From assembly GCA_945957295.1 (NCBI GenBank), contig CAMFLH010000020.1:1-32960 (forward strand): a stretch of 32,960 nt of DNA. The letters are read 5' to 3'. Numbering within the stretch: position 1 is the stretch's first letter; the number at the start of each line of letters is the position of its first letter. Origin of the DNA: an uncultured Uliginosibacterium sp. (GTDB lineage: Bacteria > Pseudomonadota > Gammaproteobacteria > Burkholderiales > Rhodocyclaceae). Below, one piece after another: positions 9,168-18,019 of this stretch. The notes under the pieces are model-generated. The model was not told the origin of the DNA. It ran no database searches and was given only the letters and a program-made list of their open reading frames with translations. The translations under genes were made by a program, and so were the position numbers.

Positions 9168-10619
9168 CTAAGCCTTGCTTACTAGCGCTTTCATCCTGGA
9201 CAGCCCCTCATGCACCATCTGCTCTGCACGAGCCTGACTGGCTGCCTCCGCGTAGCAACGCAGCTCTGGCGCATTGCCCGAGGGGCGGAAATGGATGATT
9301 TCGCCGCTGCTGAGCGTGACACGCAACCCGTCCGTTTGATCCTGACTCACGCACTCCCCGAAACAGCCCCCGAACGCTTGCGAGAACGCATCACCAGAAG
9401 CAGCGAACGCGTCAATCAACTGGCGACTCAGCGCCGTTGGAAACGCCTGAATCCGGTCGCTTGCCGTAAAGCGCGCCGGTAGCTCCGCCGGCAGGGCAGA
9501 GACCTTAACGCCGCGCTCTCGCGCCATCATCAGTACGCAGAGGATCGGCAATACCGCATCACGAGTGATCAACGGCGCGAGCGATCGGCCGTCCCGCTCG
9601 ATCGCCGACCCTACGAGAAAGCCGCCGTTCGGTTCAAAGCCAACGACCGGCGAAACACCGGCCGCAAGTTGTTGCTCTATTCCCTCGATGACGTAAGGCG
9701 AGCCAATGCGCGTGCGAGACACCACATCAAACGCGCCACAACGCTCAACAGCCGTATTCGAACTCACGGTCGTGACGACGCCCTTCGCCCGAAGGTGCTG
9801 AGCACACAGGATGCCGAGGACATCACCGCGGAACCAATCGCCATTCTCGTCGCCAACCAACGGTCGATCCGCATCGCCATCGGTCGATACGATTGCGTCG
9901 AACCTGTGCTCCTTTGCCCAACGACGAGCCTGCTCGATGTCCGCGGTGCTGACCGCTTCGGTATCAATCGGCACAAATTCATCGGTACGGCCAAGCGAGA
10001 CTACTTCCGCCCCGAGGCGTTCAAGAATCGTCCGCAGCACGTCACGGGCAAGACTCGAATGCTCATAGAACCCAAGGCGCATGCCGGCCAAACATTGCGG
10101 CGGGAAGAAGTCGACGTAACGCGCCACATAGGCGTCGTAGGCCTTGCGGTTCACCTCCGGCAAAACCGCCGTATGTGTGTCGGGCACATCAACCACCGCC
10201 GCACTGATCTTTGCCTCATCCGCTTTCGTGATTTCGCCATCGGCACGGTAAAACTTGATGCCGTTGCGATCAAAGGGAATGTGGCTCCCTGTCACCATAA
10301 TTCCCGGAAGGCGATTCTGCAGGGCGTGATAAGCCAACGCCGGCGTTGGTATCGCTCCGCAGAAGTCCACGTTCAACCCCGCCTGCTGAATCGCCATGGC
10401 GCACGCGACCGCAATCCCCGGACTACTCGGCCTCAAGTCCATAGCAAGTGCAATATTGCCAGCACGGGTCTCAATCGCGTCTAGAAATGCCGACGCATAT
10501 GCGTAGCAAACATCATCGTTCATATCGACCACCAAACCGCGCGCTCCGCTGGTACCAAACTTCACGCCCTGATGGTGCTGAATATGTTCTATTGAGACGG
10601 ATTTTTTCATTTCTATCAT
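9168..10619 (-). CDS. Phosphohexomutase (phosphomannomutase/phosphoglucomutase family)
   Basis: This enzyme interconverts hexose-6- and hexose-1-phosphates, feeding the nucleotidyltransferase encoded after it. The active-site phosphoserine loop is VTGSHIPFDRNGIKF (S112), a variant of the usual TASHNP. The metal loop is DGDADR (247-252), the sugar-recognition loop is GFEPNGG around residue 329, and the phosphate loop RPSGNAPELR lies near the C-terminus. The 483-residue length is normal. The first start (10619) is used; an ATG three codons later (10610) is equally possible and neither has a strong ribosome site. Mannose is the likelier substrate given the context, but the alpha-D-phosphohexomutase family cannot be subdivided safely by eye. 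Confidence 0.88.
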   Translation of the reverse strand: MIEMKKSVSIEHIQHHQGVKFGTSGARGLVVDMNDDVCYAYASAFLDAIETRAGNIALAMDLRPSSPGIAVACAMAIQQAGLNVDFCGAIPTPALAYHALQNRLPGIMVTGSHIPFDRNGIKFYRADGEITKADEAKISAAVVDVPDTHTAVLPEVNRKAYDAYVARYVDFFPPQCLAGMRLGFYEHSSLARDVLRTILERLGAEVVSLGRTDEFVPIDTEAVSTADIEQARRWAKEHRFDAIVSTDGDADRPLVGDENGDWFRGDVLGILCAQHLRAKGVVTTVSSNTAVERCGAFDVVSRTRIGSPYVIEGIEQQLAAGVSPVVGFEPNGGFLVGSAIERDGRSLAPLITRDAVLPILCVLMMARERGVKVSALPAELPARFTASDRIQAFPTALSRQLIDAFAASGDAFSQAFGGCFGECVSQDQTDGLRVTLSSGEIIHFRPSGNAPELRCYAEAASQARAEQMVHEGLSRMKALVSKA

Positions 10620-10816
10620 AACTTCTCTAATTATCTTGATCGCAACTCAGGCAACGTGGAAGTACCTACCAGCTCCCACGCCCATTATTTTCACCCGCAA
10701 TCGAATATCACAGATCGAGCGGCTATTACGTCAGCTGAATTGCCCAGAGAACTGTTAACTTACGGTCACCAATTCGCAGCCAGCCTTAGTGCATACGTCG
10801 CGTGGTGGGATCATGG

Positions 10817-11908
10817 TCATTGGACAGAGAGTCCATACACTTTACAAAGCTCACTGTGGACACGATCCATTGTGAATAAATCCGCGAACCTCTGCTGCCC
10901 CGCTTTGCCCATAGCCCTACACTGTTCAACATCCAACGCTCTAATCGCCTCGGCCAAAGCCGCTGACGACTCTGACCTAACAATTTTCCCGGTTATGCCG
11001 TCAGCTACAACCTCAGGCAACCCCCCAACGTCAGAAGCCACCACCGCTAGACCAGCCCGCATCGCCTCAGCAGCAATCAATCCGAATCCCTCCCAGCGAG
11101 AGGGCACCACCAAAACATCTGCCGTGAGGAAAAGGGTCTGCAGTTCGCCTGGTTGCAACCATCCTATCCGGGTCACATTGGATGGTGTGTCAGCCGCACA
11201 ATCGTCCCCAAGCACGGCGGCGCCAGCCACCACCGCATGTACCAAGTCGCCGAGCGAGTGAAGTGCCTGAAACAGAACATCTACGCCCTTCTGTCGATCT
11301 AGGCGCCCGACAAACAAAACTCGCAAACGTCCGTCGTGCCAAGGCGGCGCGGGACCAACGGGGGCTGGCGAAAGCGCCGACACGCCATTGCGCACAACGA
11401 CGAGCTTTTCAGCTGGCAAGCCCACCGATAGCGCAGTAAGGCGTTCGTGCTCCGAGATGCACACCACGCTATCGCAGAGGCCCGCCAGCGTACGCTCAAC
11501 CAACACGACGGCGCGTCGTGCAACCAATGACATAGGGCGATCCCACGCCCATCCGTGCGCGCAATACACCACACGGGCCGATCGGCACCAAGGAGCTATT
11601 AGTGGCCGTACCGACGCGCCGGCAAAGGTAGAATGCACGTGAACAACGGAAGCGCCATATTCACGCACCGCACTCAAAGTCCTACGCGCAATTCGCATCG
11701 CGTTGATCAGACGGTGGCGAGTATCTTGATACGACAACACCTTAACGCCATCCGGCACAGGCAACTCGACCAACTGCGACGAGGGAATCACAACAATAAC
11801 GCTACCCGAACCAAAAGATGCCAATTGAAGTGGAATCAGCTCACGCAAATACGTTGCTATGCCCCCTTTAATTGTCTCGGCGCAATGAATGATGCGGGGA
11901 GCGCTCAT
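10817..11908 (-). CDS. Glycosyltransferase family 4 protein (1)
   Basis: This is a GT-B fold, retaining glycosyltransferase expected to add one sugar to the lipid-linked EPS repeat unit on the cytoplasmic face. The N-terminal acceptor domain carries the family's GGIATYLREL turn (residues 15-24). The C-terminal donor domain has FVGRLDRQKGVD near 199-210 and the GT4 E-x7-E pair E273/E281 in EGFGLIAAE. The frame is open up to 11926, but the ATG at 11908 overlaps the stop of the preceding gene as ATGA and gives a clean 363-residue protein. Donor and linkage are unknown; GDP-mannose or dTDP-rhamnose are candidates from the neighbouring sugar genes. A 197-base gap follows before the phosphohexomutase. 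Confidence 0.92.
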   Translation of the reverse strand: MSAPRIIHCAETIKGGIATYLRELIPLQLASFGSGSVIVVIPSSQLVELPVPDGVKVLSYQDTRHRLINAMRIARRTLSAVREYGASVVHVHSTFAGASVRPLIAPWCRSARVVYCAHGWAWDRPMSLVARRAVVLVERTLAGLCDSVVCISEHERLTALSVGLPAEKLVVVRNGVSALSPAPVGPAPPWHDGRLRVLFVGRLDRQKGVDVLFQALHSLGDLVHAVVAGAAVLGDDCAADTPSNVTRIGWLQPGELQTLFLTADVLVVPSRWEGFGLIAAEAMRAGLAVVASDVGGLPEVVADGITGKIVRSESSAALAEAIRALDVEQCRAMGKAGQQRFADLFTMDRVHSELCKVYGLSVQ

Positions 11909-12993
11909 CACGCCACCTCGCGACAAGCTTGCAGTACTTGACGCGCGGCATTTTCCCAGGAAAACCTCCTGGCCCGTTCGTAGCCACGCGCTGTTAGTTC
12001 TGCGCGGAGCGAAGCTTCACGAGTGACACGCATTAATAAAGCGGCCAACTGTGATGCATCATTTGGATCAAAATACAGCGCCGCATCACCACATACTTCT
12101 GGAATCGATGCGGCGTTGGCTGCTAAGACCGGGCAGCCACAATTCATTGCTTCCAAAGGAGGTATACCAAAACCTTCATATAGAGAAGGAAAGACGAAGC
12201 ATGATGCGCTTTCGTATAGTGCACGTAGCTCGGCATCCGATACATAACCCAGCCATTTTATTCGTTCGCTCTTGAGTGCCCCGGCGGCACCAAAAACGCG
12301 CGAATTCGAACCTCCGGCTATCGCAACATCAAACGGTGGGTCTTGAAGCTCTGAAAGGGCCTCAAGCACAAGGCGAAAGTTTTTATGGGCCGCCATGCTG
12401 CTTACTGCGAGAACAAACGGTCGCTCTGTCAAACCAAAACGAATGACTGCGTTAGCGTCAGGATCCACTCTAAGGATGTGCTCCCCGCCCTCTACGACAA
12501 CTGAAATCTTCTCCGACGGAATTCCGAACTTCGACGCAATTTCATTCGCCGAGAACTCGGAGACCGTGAGAATCTTCTTGGCAGTACGTCCCAATATGGG
12601 AATCAAGAACCGATACCACCATCGAAACGCGACGCTGAAGGCGCTAGGAAAAGCAACGGTTGCTGCATCGTGAACCACCACAACTTGTCTGCGCCCAAAC
12701 ACTGGCGCCGTATTACATAGACTAAGCATCAATGCGCCGGCATCTCTGTAGCGCGGCAGGTCTATTTGCTCCCATAGCTGCCCGCTAAATCTGCCCGCTC
12801 GCCGTACGGGAATGCCTATATCGAGATCGGCGCTGCTTTGCTCCAAGGCCAATAATATCTCTGCATCAATACCGGCTACGACACCATCTTCGTTTGCCTT
12901 CAACCCGGCCACGGCTCTCAATACCTCCAACGCGAATCTGTCCACCCCAGTCATTCGCCTAGAAATAAATCTTCCGTTTACCACTAATTTCAT
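11908..12993 (-). CDS. Glycosyltransferase family 4 protein (2)
   Basis: This is a second GT4 enzyme of 361 residues. The N-terminal NGRF...RMTGVDRFALEVLR stretch (residues 6-26) and the VVVVHDAATVAFPSAFS segment resemble rhamnosyl/mannosyl transferases of the WbaZ/WsaF-like group. The donor domain has AVSSMAAHKNF (196-206) and the E-x7-E pair E273/E281 in EGFGIPPLE, followed by NCGCPVLAAN. A TTG at 12999 could extend it by two residues. The ATG at 12993 follows GGAG at a spacing of seven bases and was chosen. The stop overlaps the next gene. A 115-base gap separates it from the preceding glycosyltransferase, so a local promoter is possible. Confidence 0.92.
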   Translation of the reverse strand: MKLVVNGRFISRRMTGVDRFALEVLRAVAGLKANEDGVVAGIDAEILLALEQSSADLDIGIPVRRAGRFSGQLWEQIDLPRYRDAGALMLSLCNTAPVFGRRQVVVVHDAATVAFPSAFSVAFRWWYRFLIPILGRTAKKILTVSEFSANEIASKFGIPSEKISVVVEGGEHILRVDPDANAVIRFGLTERPFVLAVSSMAAHKNFRLVLEALSELQDPPFDVAIAGGSNSRVFGAAGALKSERIKWLGYVSDAELRALYESASCFVFPSLYEGFGIPPLEAMNCGCPVLAANAASIPEVCGDAALYFDPNDASQLAALLMRVTREASLRAELTARGYERARRFSWENAARQVLQACREVA

Positions 12994-13108
12994 GAACAAG
13001 CTCCAGCCAACTCAAGCAGGCTATTCTGTCAACGAACGCCGAATAGAAAACTTCACAGCAATACTTACTTGTTCCAAAAACTGCCGAGAAGCGAAGATGT
13101 CTTAGGGG

Positions 13109-14308
13109 TCAAGTCGGCGTCCCGACTTCGGCAATGACTCTCTGATAGACAGCCAATGTCTTTGCGGTAATGAACTCGGGAGAGAACTCGTGTTCAATCT
13201 GCTTCCAGCGATCAGCCTTGAGTAGGGCGTGGTCCCAGTCATTAGCTAGCTCGTCAATGGTGCTCGCTAGATCGCCCTCAACATCCGGCTCATAGAGCCA
13301 ACCCCGCAGGCCATCGCTAACAAGTTGCGGCAACCCCCCCCGCTTTGACACCACCACAGGGACGCTAGAAAGACCAGCCTCGTAAACTACGCGAGCCGCT
13401 GGCTCATTCCACAAGGACGGGACCACAAGTACATCGATAGAGTCAAAGAACTCATCCGGACTTACTCGGCCAAGAAACTCCGCCCGCCCAGGCGATGCTA
13501 GTGACTGAAGTCGCCGTATGTAGTCAGGGTCACCTAGTCCGCCCACGACAAGCGTCGCGGAAACAGAATTAACGCGGTTGATCTCCCTAATTAGACGATC
13601 GACGCCCTTGTCGGGCGCAACGCGTCCCAGAAAACCGATCCTAAGCGTTCCGCTTCTTTCTGGTCGCCTCGGGGGAGAGGCCCTACGAAAGGAGCCAATG
13701 ATCTCCTCGACTACGACTCCTTCCCTAAAAAGTCCGGCTGCCTCGTGAGCTCGTTGCATGTGCTTTGATACATAGACGACTGCGTCCACATACCTAGATT
13801 CGAGACGATTCTTGCTAGAAATCACTCGACACGCCCTGCACTGCCTGTCGCAGTTTCCCCTACTTGATCTCATGCCGGAATTAGCACAAATCAAGTAATA
13901 GTCGTGTACTGTATGAACAATAGGAACACCCCGGTCACGAGCCGCCAACCAGACTGCCGTCGAGAGCCCACCCAAGACATTAGAATGCAAAACGTCTGGA
14001 CGGAACTTTTCAATTACGGAACGGCAATCGTTCCGCATTGCCCCTCCGAATCGATCAATAATGTGCCAGGCCGCGCGACGTAGCTTTGTCTTTCTGGAGT
14101 CAAGATGCCAATGGATATTATTAGGATGCACTCTGAATAGATGCACCCCATTTTCAGCAACCTCGTACGCTGCGCCGTTGGGATCAACGAACAAGACCCC
14201 AACTTCGTGACCCTCAGCAATCAGTTGTTCCGCAACTAGTTGTATTGAGAGCTGCGCCCCTCCGACAATGCGCCCGCCATAGTTCGCGCTCGCGAAAAGT
14301 ATCTTCAT
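13109..14308 (-). CDS. Glycosyltransferase family 4 protein (3), with a four-cysteine insert
   Basis: This is a third GT4 enzyme of 399 residues. The N-terminus has VGGAQLSIQLVAEQL, the usual GT4 start. The donor domain has GFLGRVAPDKGVDRLI (225-240) and the E-x7-E pair E302/E310. Between the domains lie four cysteines, C141, C153, C157 and C160, in a C-x11-C-x3-C-x2-C layout. This resembles the cysteine-rich loop of a subset of GT4 enzymes and could bind a metal. The frame is open to 14341, but the ATG at 14308 follows GGGAG five bases upstream and lies one base after the pyruvyl transferase stop, so it was chosen. Confidence 0.92.
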   Translation of the reverse strand: MKILFASANYGGRIVGGAQLSIQLVAEQLIAEGHEVGVLFVDPNGAAYEVAENGVHLFRVHPNNIHWHLDSRKTKLRRAAWHIIDRFGGAMRNDCRSVIEKFRPDVLHSNVLGGLSTAVWLAARDRGVPIVHTVHDYYLICANSGMRSSRGNCDRQCRACRVISSKNRLESRYVDAVVYVSKHMQRAHEAAGLFREGVVVEEIIGSFRRASPPRRPERSGTLRIGFLGRVAPDKGVDRLIREINRVNSVSATLVVGGLGDPDYIRRLQSLASPGRAEFLGRVSPDEFFDSIDVLVVPSLWNEPAARVVYEAGLSSVPVVVSKRGGLPQLVSDGLRGWLYEPDVEGDLASTIDELANDWDHALLKADRWKQIEHEFSPEFITAKTLAVYQRVIAEVGTPT

Positions 14309-14309
14309 A

Positions 14310-15461
14310 TCAACTCCCACTTTCCATCTTCTTTGCGTCAATGAGCGTGTCTAGCGCTCGCTCGAAGCTAACATACTTCTCCCGCATATCAGCGAGCCGC
14401 TTAATCGTCTCAGGTTTATCCCTGTGGCCCCAATCCAAGGAGGTGGAAAGAAATTCGGTCCAAACCTCGATGATATTTGACAAATTGAAACCAGGCCGAA
14501 CTGACTCAGCTGGAACCCCGAGCACCGACGAAATTGCATCCGTCTTGGTTCCTCGACTCAGGCAGAATATTGGCGCAAAGGAATATGAAATAATCATCGC
14601 ATGCAGTCGCATTGCCAGTACAAGACTGGACTGGCGGAGTATGGCTCGCGCCTCTAGGTCAGACTTCGGCACCACACATCGAATGCGATTTTTCAGAACG
14701 GGTCGTATCCCACTGCGAACAGCCTCGATTTTTCCCGCATCCTCTATGACTCGATCATCCATAGCCAGAATAACGACTTGCGCACTGGGCCTTAACTCTA
14801 GATACCGCTCTATTAGGCTGACATGACAATCAATTAGCCGGTCCTCTCCCACACCCTCAAGTGCCGGACAGACTGTCAGGTATTCGCCGGAGAGCGTCGT
14901 ATCATCTTGACCATCAAGGGCGAATACAGGGTCGGCGGCAACGCGGATGGGGACGAGTTCGCCGACTATCGATGCAGCATTGTTTGCCGAAAGGGAATCT
15001 CGAACAACAATTTCCCGGCATCTCGTAAGCACAAACCTCGCCAAGGCTCTACCTTTGCTGGTCTGAAGGGCGTCAACGCCAATCGGTGCGGTAATTACAG
15101 GCTTACCGAAAAGTCGCGCCAAAAATACAATTTCAGCAAATAGTGAAGTTATTCCGCGATACCACGTTGCACCAAATTCATCCTGAATAATTGAGCCGCC
15201 GCCAATCACGACCAGGTCAGCCTTCACTATCGATACAATTAGGTTCCAATGATAGACCGGCGACTTCCTTGATAGCCGGACTTCCGCAATCCGCGACGAT
15301 TTGAATATATTCTTTCGCTGAACAGTGACGATTGCGCGGGAAAATCGCCCTCCAGCCAATAGTGAGCCCAAAAGCACTCGGGCAATTGCGTCATCGCCAC
15401 GATTGAAACCGGCCATGCCAGCCAGGAATACGCATTCAGTACGACGATTCTGTGAATTCAT
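14310..15461 (-). CDS. Polysaccharide pyruvyl transferase family protein
   Basis: This 383-residue protein matches the polysaccharide pyruvyl transferase family (CsaB/WcaK/AmsJ-like), which transfers pyruvate from phosphoenolpyruvate to a sugar as an acidic ketal. Seen directly are the N-terminal AGMAGFNRGDDAIA (residues 14-27), the glycine-rich VVIGGGSIIQDEFG (84-97), a VRDS turn, and a C-terminal block with MRLHAMIISY...FCLSRGTKTDAI. The ketal would give the exopolysaccharide a negative charge. A TTG lies one codon upstream. The ATG at 15461 overlaps the wzx stop as ATGA and is preferred. Pyruvylation as the actual reaction is inferred from the family; some members have other roles. Confidence 0.87.
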   Translation of the reverse strand: MNSQNRRTECVFLAGMAGFNRGDDAIARVLLGSLLAGGRFSRAIVTVQRKNIFKSSRIAEVRLSRKSPVYHWNLIVSIVKADLVVIGGGSIIQDEFGATWYRGITSLFAEIVFLARLFGKPVITAPIGVDALQTSKGRALARFVLTRCREIVVRDSLSANNAASIVGELVPIRVAADPVFALDGQDDTTLSGEYLTVCPALEGVGEDRLIDCHVSLIERYLELRPSAQVVILAMDDRVIEDAGKIEAVRSGIRPVLKNRIRCVVPKSDLEARAILRQSSLVLAMRLHAMIISYSFAPIFCLSRGTKTDAISSVLGVPAESVRPGFNLSNIIEVWTEFLSTSLDWGHRDKPETIKRLADMREKYVSFERALDTLIDAKKMESGS

Positions 15462-16729
15462 CAATGATCCGTTATTACATTGCGACGTGCCGCGTCTTCA
15501 CGCACAGCAAGAGCGTAAACGTAGAAAGCGAACGAGGAATATATAAGGAACGTCATTCCAACACTCAATAAAACGCCCAACAGAAGGCCTTGGCCTTGGA
15601 AGGCGACAAGCACGCCGACCCTAAAAACGCTCGCAAAAATCTCGACAACAAGGTGCAGCCGTTGTTTTTGGAGCACTGGCAATGCAGCGATCACAGGCAC
15701 GGTCATCGCGTGCGCAGTTGCCAGCAATAGAAGCGCCGCACAGATCTGTCCGGAATGAGCCCATCGCACCCCAAAAATGAAGCCAAACATAGAATTTCCG
15801 GCGATAGACATCGCTAGACTTGCGACTGCGATCGGGACGCCAAGTCGAACGCTAGAGCGTAGTATCGCTGGCGCGATGAATTTGCCAGCATTGTGGCTGG
15901 TCGCAATTTGCCGGTAGACGATTGGCCGCACACTCTCGACCAACACCAACACTGGAGCCATAGCGACTTTTGACGCAAACCAAAATAGCCCACCTGCCTC
16001 CGCCCCAAAAATGCGAACCACAAGAATCGCAAATATCGCGTCTATACCGACAAACAACAGATTTTGAGGTAGGTTATACAGAGGGAAACCGCTGTGATGA
16101 ACGGTAACCTTTTTGATATCGGAAATTGCGAGCGGCATGACAAACAGCCTTAGCTTCGGTGCGAGCGCCACGGAGAACACCAAAAGCGCCAGATACGCAA
16201 AGACATGGCCAACTATAAGACCAATAACCCCGGTGCACGCAACGATTGCTGACAATTGCGCCAAGGGAACAACAAGCGGGCGTGCAAAGTTCAGAAGGGA
16301 AACCGCCCGAATTCTCTTCCATCGAACGAGTAACAGCGAAATAAGACGCTGACTGACGGAAAGAGACGCTGAAGTCACGAGCGCTAGCACAAACAAAGCC
16401 CGCTCTATTGTTGGGGCGATGGGGATTGGGCAGGCGTTCAGGATGAGTATTGAAAGAACACTCAACCCTAGCAATAACGCAACACTAGTCGTCACCAAAG
16501 CAGCGGCTTCGCTCCCGCTCTTTGCGTATAAGACGGCCTGCTCATATCTTGCCATCAGGCCAATATTCAGAAATGAGAATATCGATGAAAATACAACAAA
16601 AGCACCAAAGTCCGACGGTGAGTAAACTCTCGAAAGAACCGGGGTTAGCGAGAATGCCAAGACTTGCCCCAAAGCCATAAACAGCGTAGGACGCAGCTCG
16701 GACGCTCGCTGGCGAATTTTCTCAAACAA
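15461..16729 (-). CDS. Wzx-type oligosaccharide flippase
   Basis: This is a 422-residue polytopic inner-membrane protein with about twelve hydrophobic segments. Its N-terminal half follows the polysaccharide-biosynthesis (MOP/Wzx) pattern, ...QVLAFSLTPVLSRVYSPSDFGAF, and a charged 'RYEQAVLY' segment follows the second helix. Such proteins flip undecaprenyl-diphosphate-linked repeat units to the periplasmic face for Wzy. The only plausible start giving the full first helix is a TTG at 16729, with an in-frame stop 15 bases upstream and a GGGG run about seven bases before it. The next ATG would remove 17 residues and part of the first helix. It begins 12 bases after the glycosidase stop and overlaps the pyruvyl transferase start. 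Confidence 0.88.
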   Translation of the reverse strand: MFEKIRQRASELRPTLFMALGQVLAFSLTPVLSRVYSPSDFGAFVVFSSIFSFLNIGLMARYEQAVLYAKSGSEAAALVTTSVALLLGLSVLSILILNACPIPIAPTIERALFVLALVTSASLSVSQRLISLLLVRWKRIRAVSLLNFARPLVVPLAQLSAIVACTGVIGLIVGHVFAYLALLVFSVALAPKLRLFVMPLAISDIKKVTVHHSGFPLYNLPQNLLFVGIDAIFAILVVRIFGAEAGGLFWFASKVAMAPVLVLVESVRPIVYRQIATSHNAGKFIAPAILRSSVRLGVPIAVASLAMSIAGNSMFGFIFGVRWAHSGQICAALLLLATAHAMTVPVIAALPVLQKQRLHLVVEIFASVFRVGVLVAFQGQGLLLGVLLSVGMTFLIYSSFAFYVYALAVREDAARRNVITDH

Positions 16730-16741
16730 CTGAAGACCCCA

Positions 16742-18019
16742 CTATTTGACTTGATCGCCGAAGGCACGGAACTCCTCGCCGCGCGTCGACGGGGGTACAG
16801 AAAAGACGAGATAGGACGAAAGACTTAATATCCTCATCCCGCTCTCTGGAGCATCACTGGCTTCGACTCTCTCGGAGCACGGCGCTTGGACATGACGTAA
16901 ATACGAAGCAGGGACGATCACTTCGGATGGCGTGTTTGCTAGTACAACCAATAGATCGTGATCGCCCGCAGAAAAACGAACCCAGCGGATTCTCTTGGAA
17001 ACAAGACCGCTGCTGATCACCTTGTGGGTTGAGACTATTGAAATAGCAGACGCAACTGCGCAGGTTCTCGCCTTAGGAGTCCCGTCTTGATGCAACAGAC
17101 CAAAGTGCGCCTCCGGATCGGTATCGGCCCCTCCCTTGTCGAAGAGCTCATATAGCCAAACGCCCTTGAGCCACGGGCGCGTAGCGCCAGCCAGCAAGAA
17201 CGACGCAATTTTGTTGCCTGACTCGAATTCAGTTGAGGAGTTCTTGCCGAGGTGTGTTGGCCATCCGACCTCTGTCACGTATACCGGATAGTCCAACCCA
17301 CCATTTGCTCGTCGGAGATGGATCTGAAGCCGATCAAGCCGCTCGATCATCTCGTACACATCTCCTGATCGCGCGAAATTGTAAAGATGGACTGAATAGC
17401 CATCCGCGAGACTGAGCAGCCCGGCGTTCGCCGCGTTCTGCGTGAAGTTCCAATCGGGCCAATCTCCACCCACACCGCCGATGAGAATTTTTCCTGAGAA
17501 ACCCGACCGCCGCAGCCTGTTCGCCGTCGCGCGGGCGAGGTTTACGTAATCGTCTGAGCTTCCTGATGTCCGAATTCGATATCCGGTCGGCAGATTCCAC
17601 TCGTTCCAAATTTCTAGAAACCGATGAGTGCCACCAAATTCGCTCGCCACCTCACGCGCGTAGTTTGCGAAAGCCAAAACCGCATCACTTGTTGTCGGTC
17701 GTGAGCCGTTATCGTAGTTTGGATTTCCGTAACCGAGAACCAAAACACCATCGCTTGCCGACTTTAGGTAGCTTGTGAGCTGATCGGGGACGCGCGAGAT
17801 CGAATATCGACCGGGACTTGGCTCAAGAGCATCCCAGTAGACCTCATCACGAATGGTCTTTGCGCCGACAACTGCGAGACCAGCATTTACTTTGGAAATG
17901 CTCTGCTTACCTTGGCCCATATGCGTACCAACACCGACCAAGAGCTGTGCATTTGCGCAGTCAATTGAGGCAAGCGTCGCAAAAATCACAGCAACGAATA
18001 CTAGAATTAGCTTACGCAT
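16742..18019 (-). CDS. Secreted clan GH-A glycoside hydrolase (GH39/PslG-like)
   Basis: This is a 425-residue exported hydrolase. A signal peptide covers residues 1-24 (MRKLILVFVAVIFATLA core, predicted cut after ANA). The (beta/alpha)8-type catalytic domain follows with VYWDALEPSPGRY near residue 60. The acid/base candidate E140 lies in FLEIWNEWN and the nucleophile candidate E250 in YVTEVGWPT, the strand 4 and strand 7 positions of clan GH-A. A beta-rich tail ends the protein. PslG in the Pseudomonas Psl locus has this same plan and acts in the periplasm. Here the enzyme probably trims or releases polymer. The frame is open to 18082, but the signal peptide fixes the start at 18019, overlapping the polymerase stop by eight bases. 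The substrate is unknown. Confidence 0.87.
   Translation of the reverse strand: MRKLILVFVAVIFATLASIDCANAQLLVGVGTHMGQGKQSISKVNAGLAVVGAKTIRDEVYWDALEPSPGRYSISRVPDQLTSYLKSASDGVLVLGYGNPNYDNGSRPTTSDAVLAFANYAREVASEFGGTHRFLEIWNEWNLPTGYRIRTSGSSDDYVNLARATANRLRRSGFSGKILIGGVGGDWPDWNFTQNAANAGLLSLADGYSVHLYNFARSGDVYEMIERLDRLQIHLRRANGGLDYPVYVTEVGWPTHLGKNSSTEFESGNKIASFLLAGATRPWLKGVWLYELFDKGGADTDPEAHFGLLHQDGTPKARTCAVASAISIVSTHKVISSGLVSKRIRWVRFSAGDHDLLVVLANTPSEVIVPASYLRHVQAPCSERVEASDAPESGMRILSLSSYLVFSVPPSTRGEEFRAFGDQVK

Noticed and set aside
9155-9170. TGCAACTGAGTGCC, resembling a reversed sigma-54 site near the phosphohexomutase end
   Set aside because: The spacing between GC and CC is nine bases, one short of the required ten.
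10620-10816. 197-base gap between a glycosyltransferase and the phosphohexomutase, examined for a lost gene or promoter
   Set aside because: No frame resembles a gene remnant and no -35/-10 pair with normal spacing was found.
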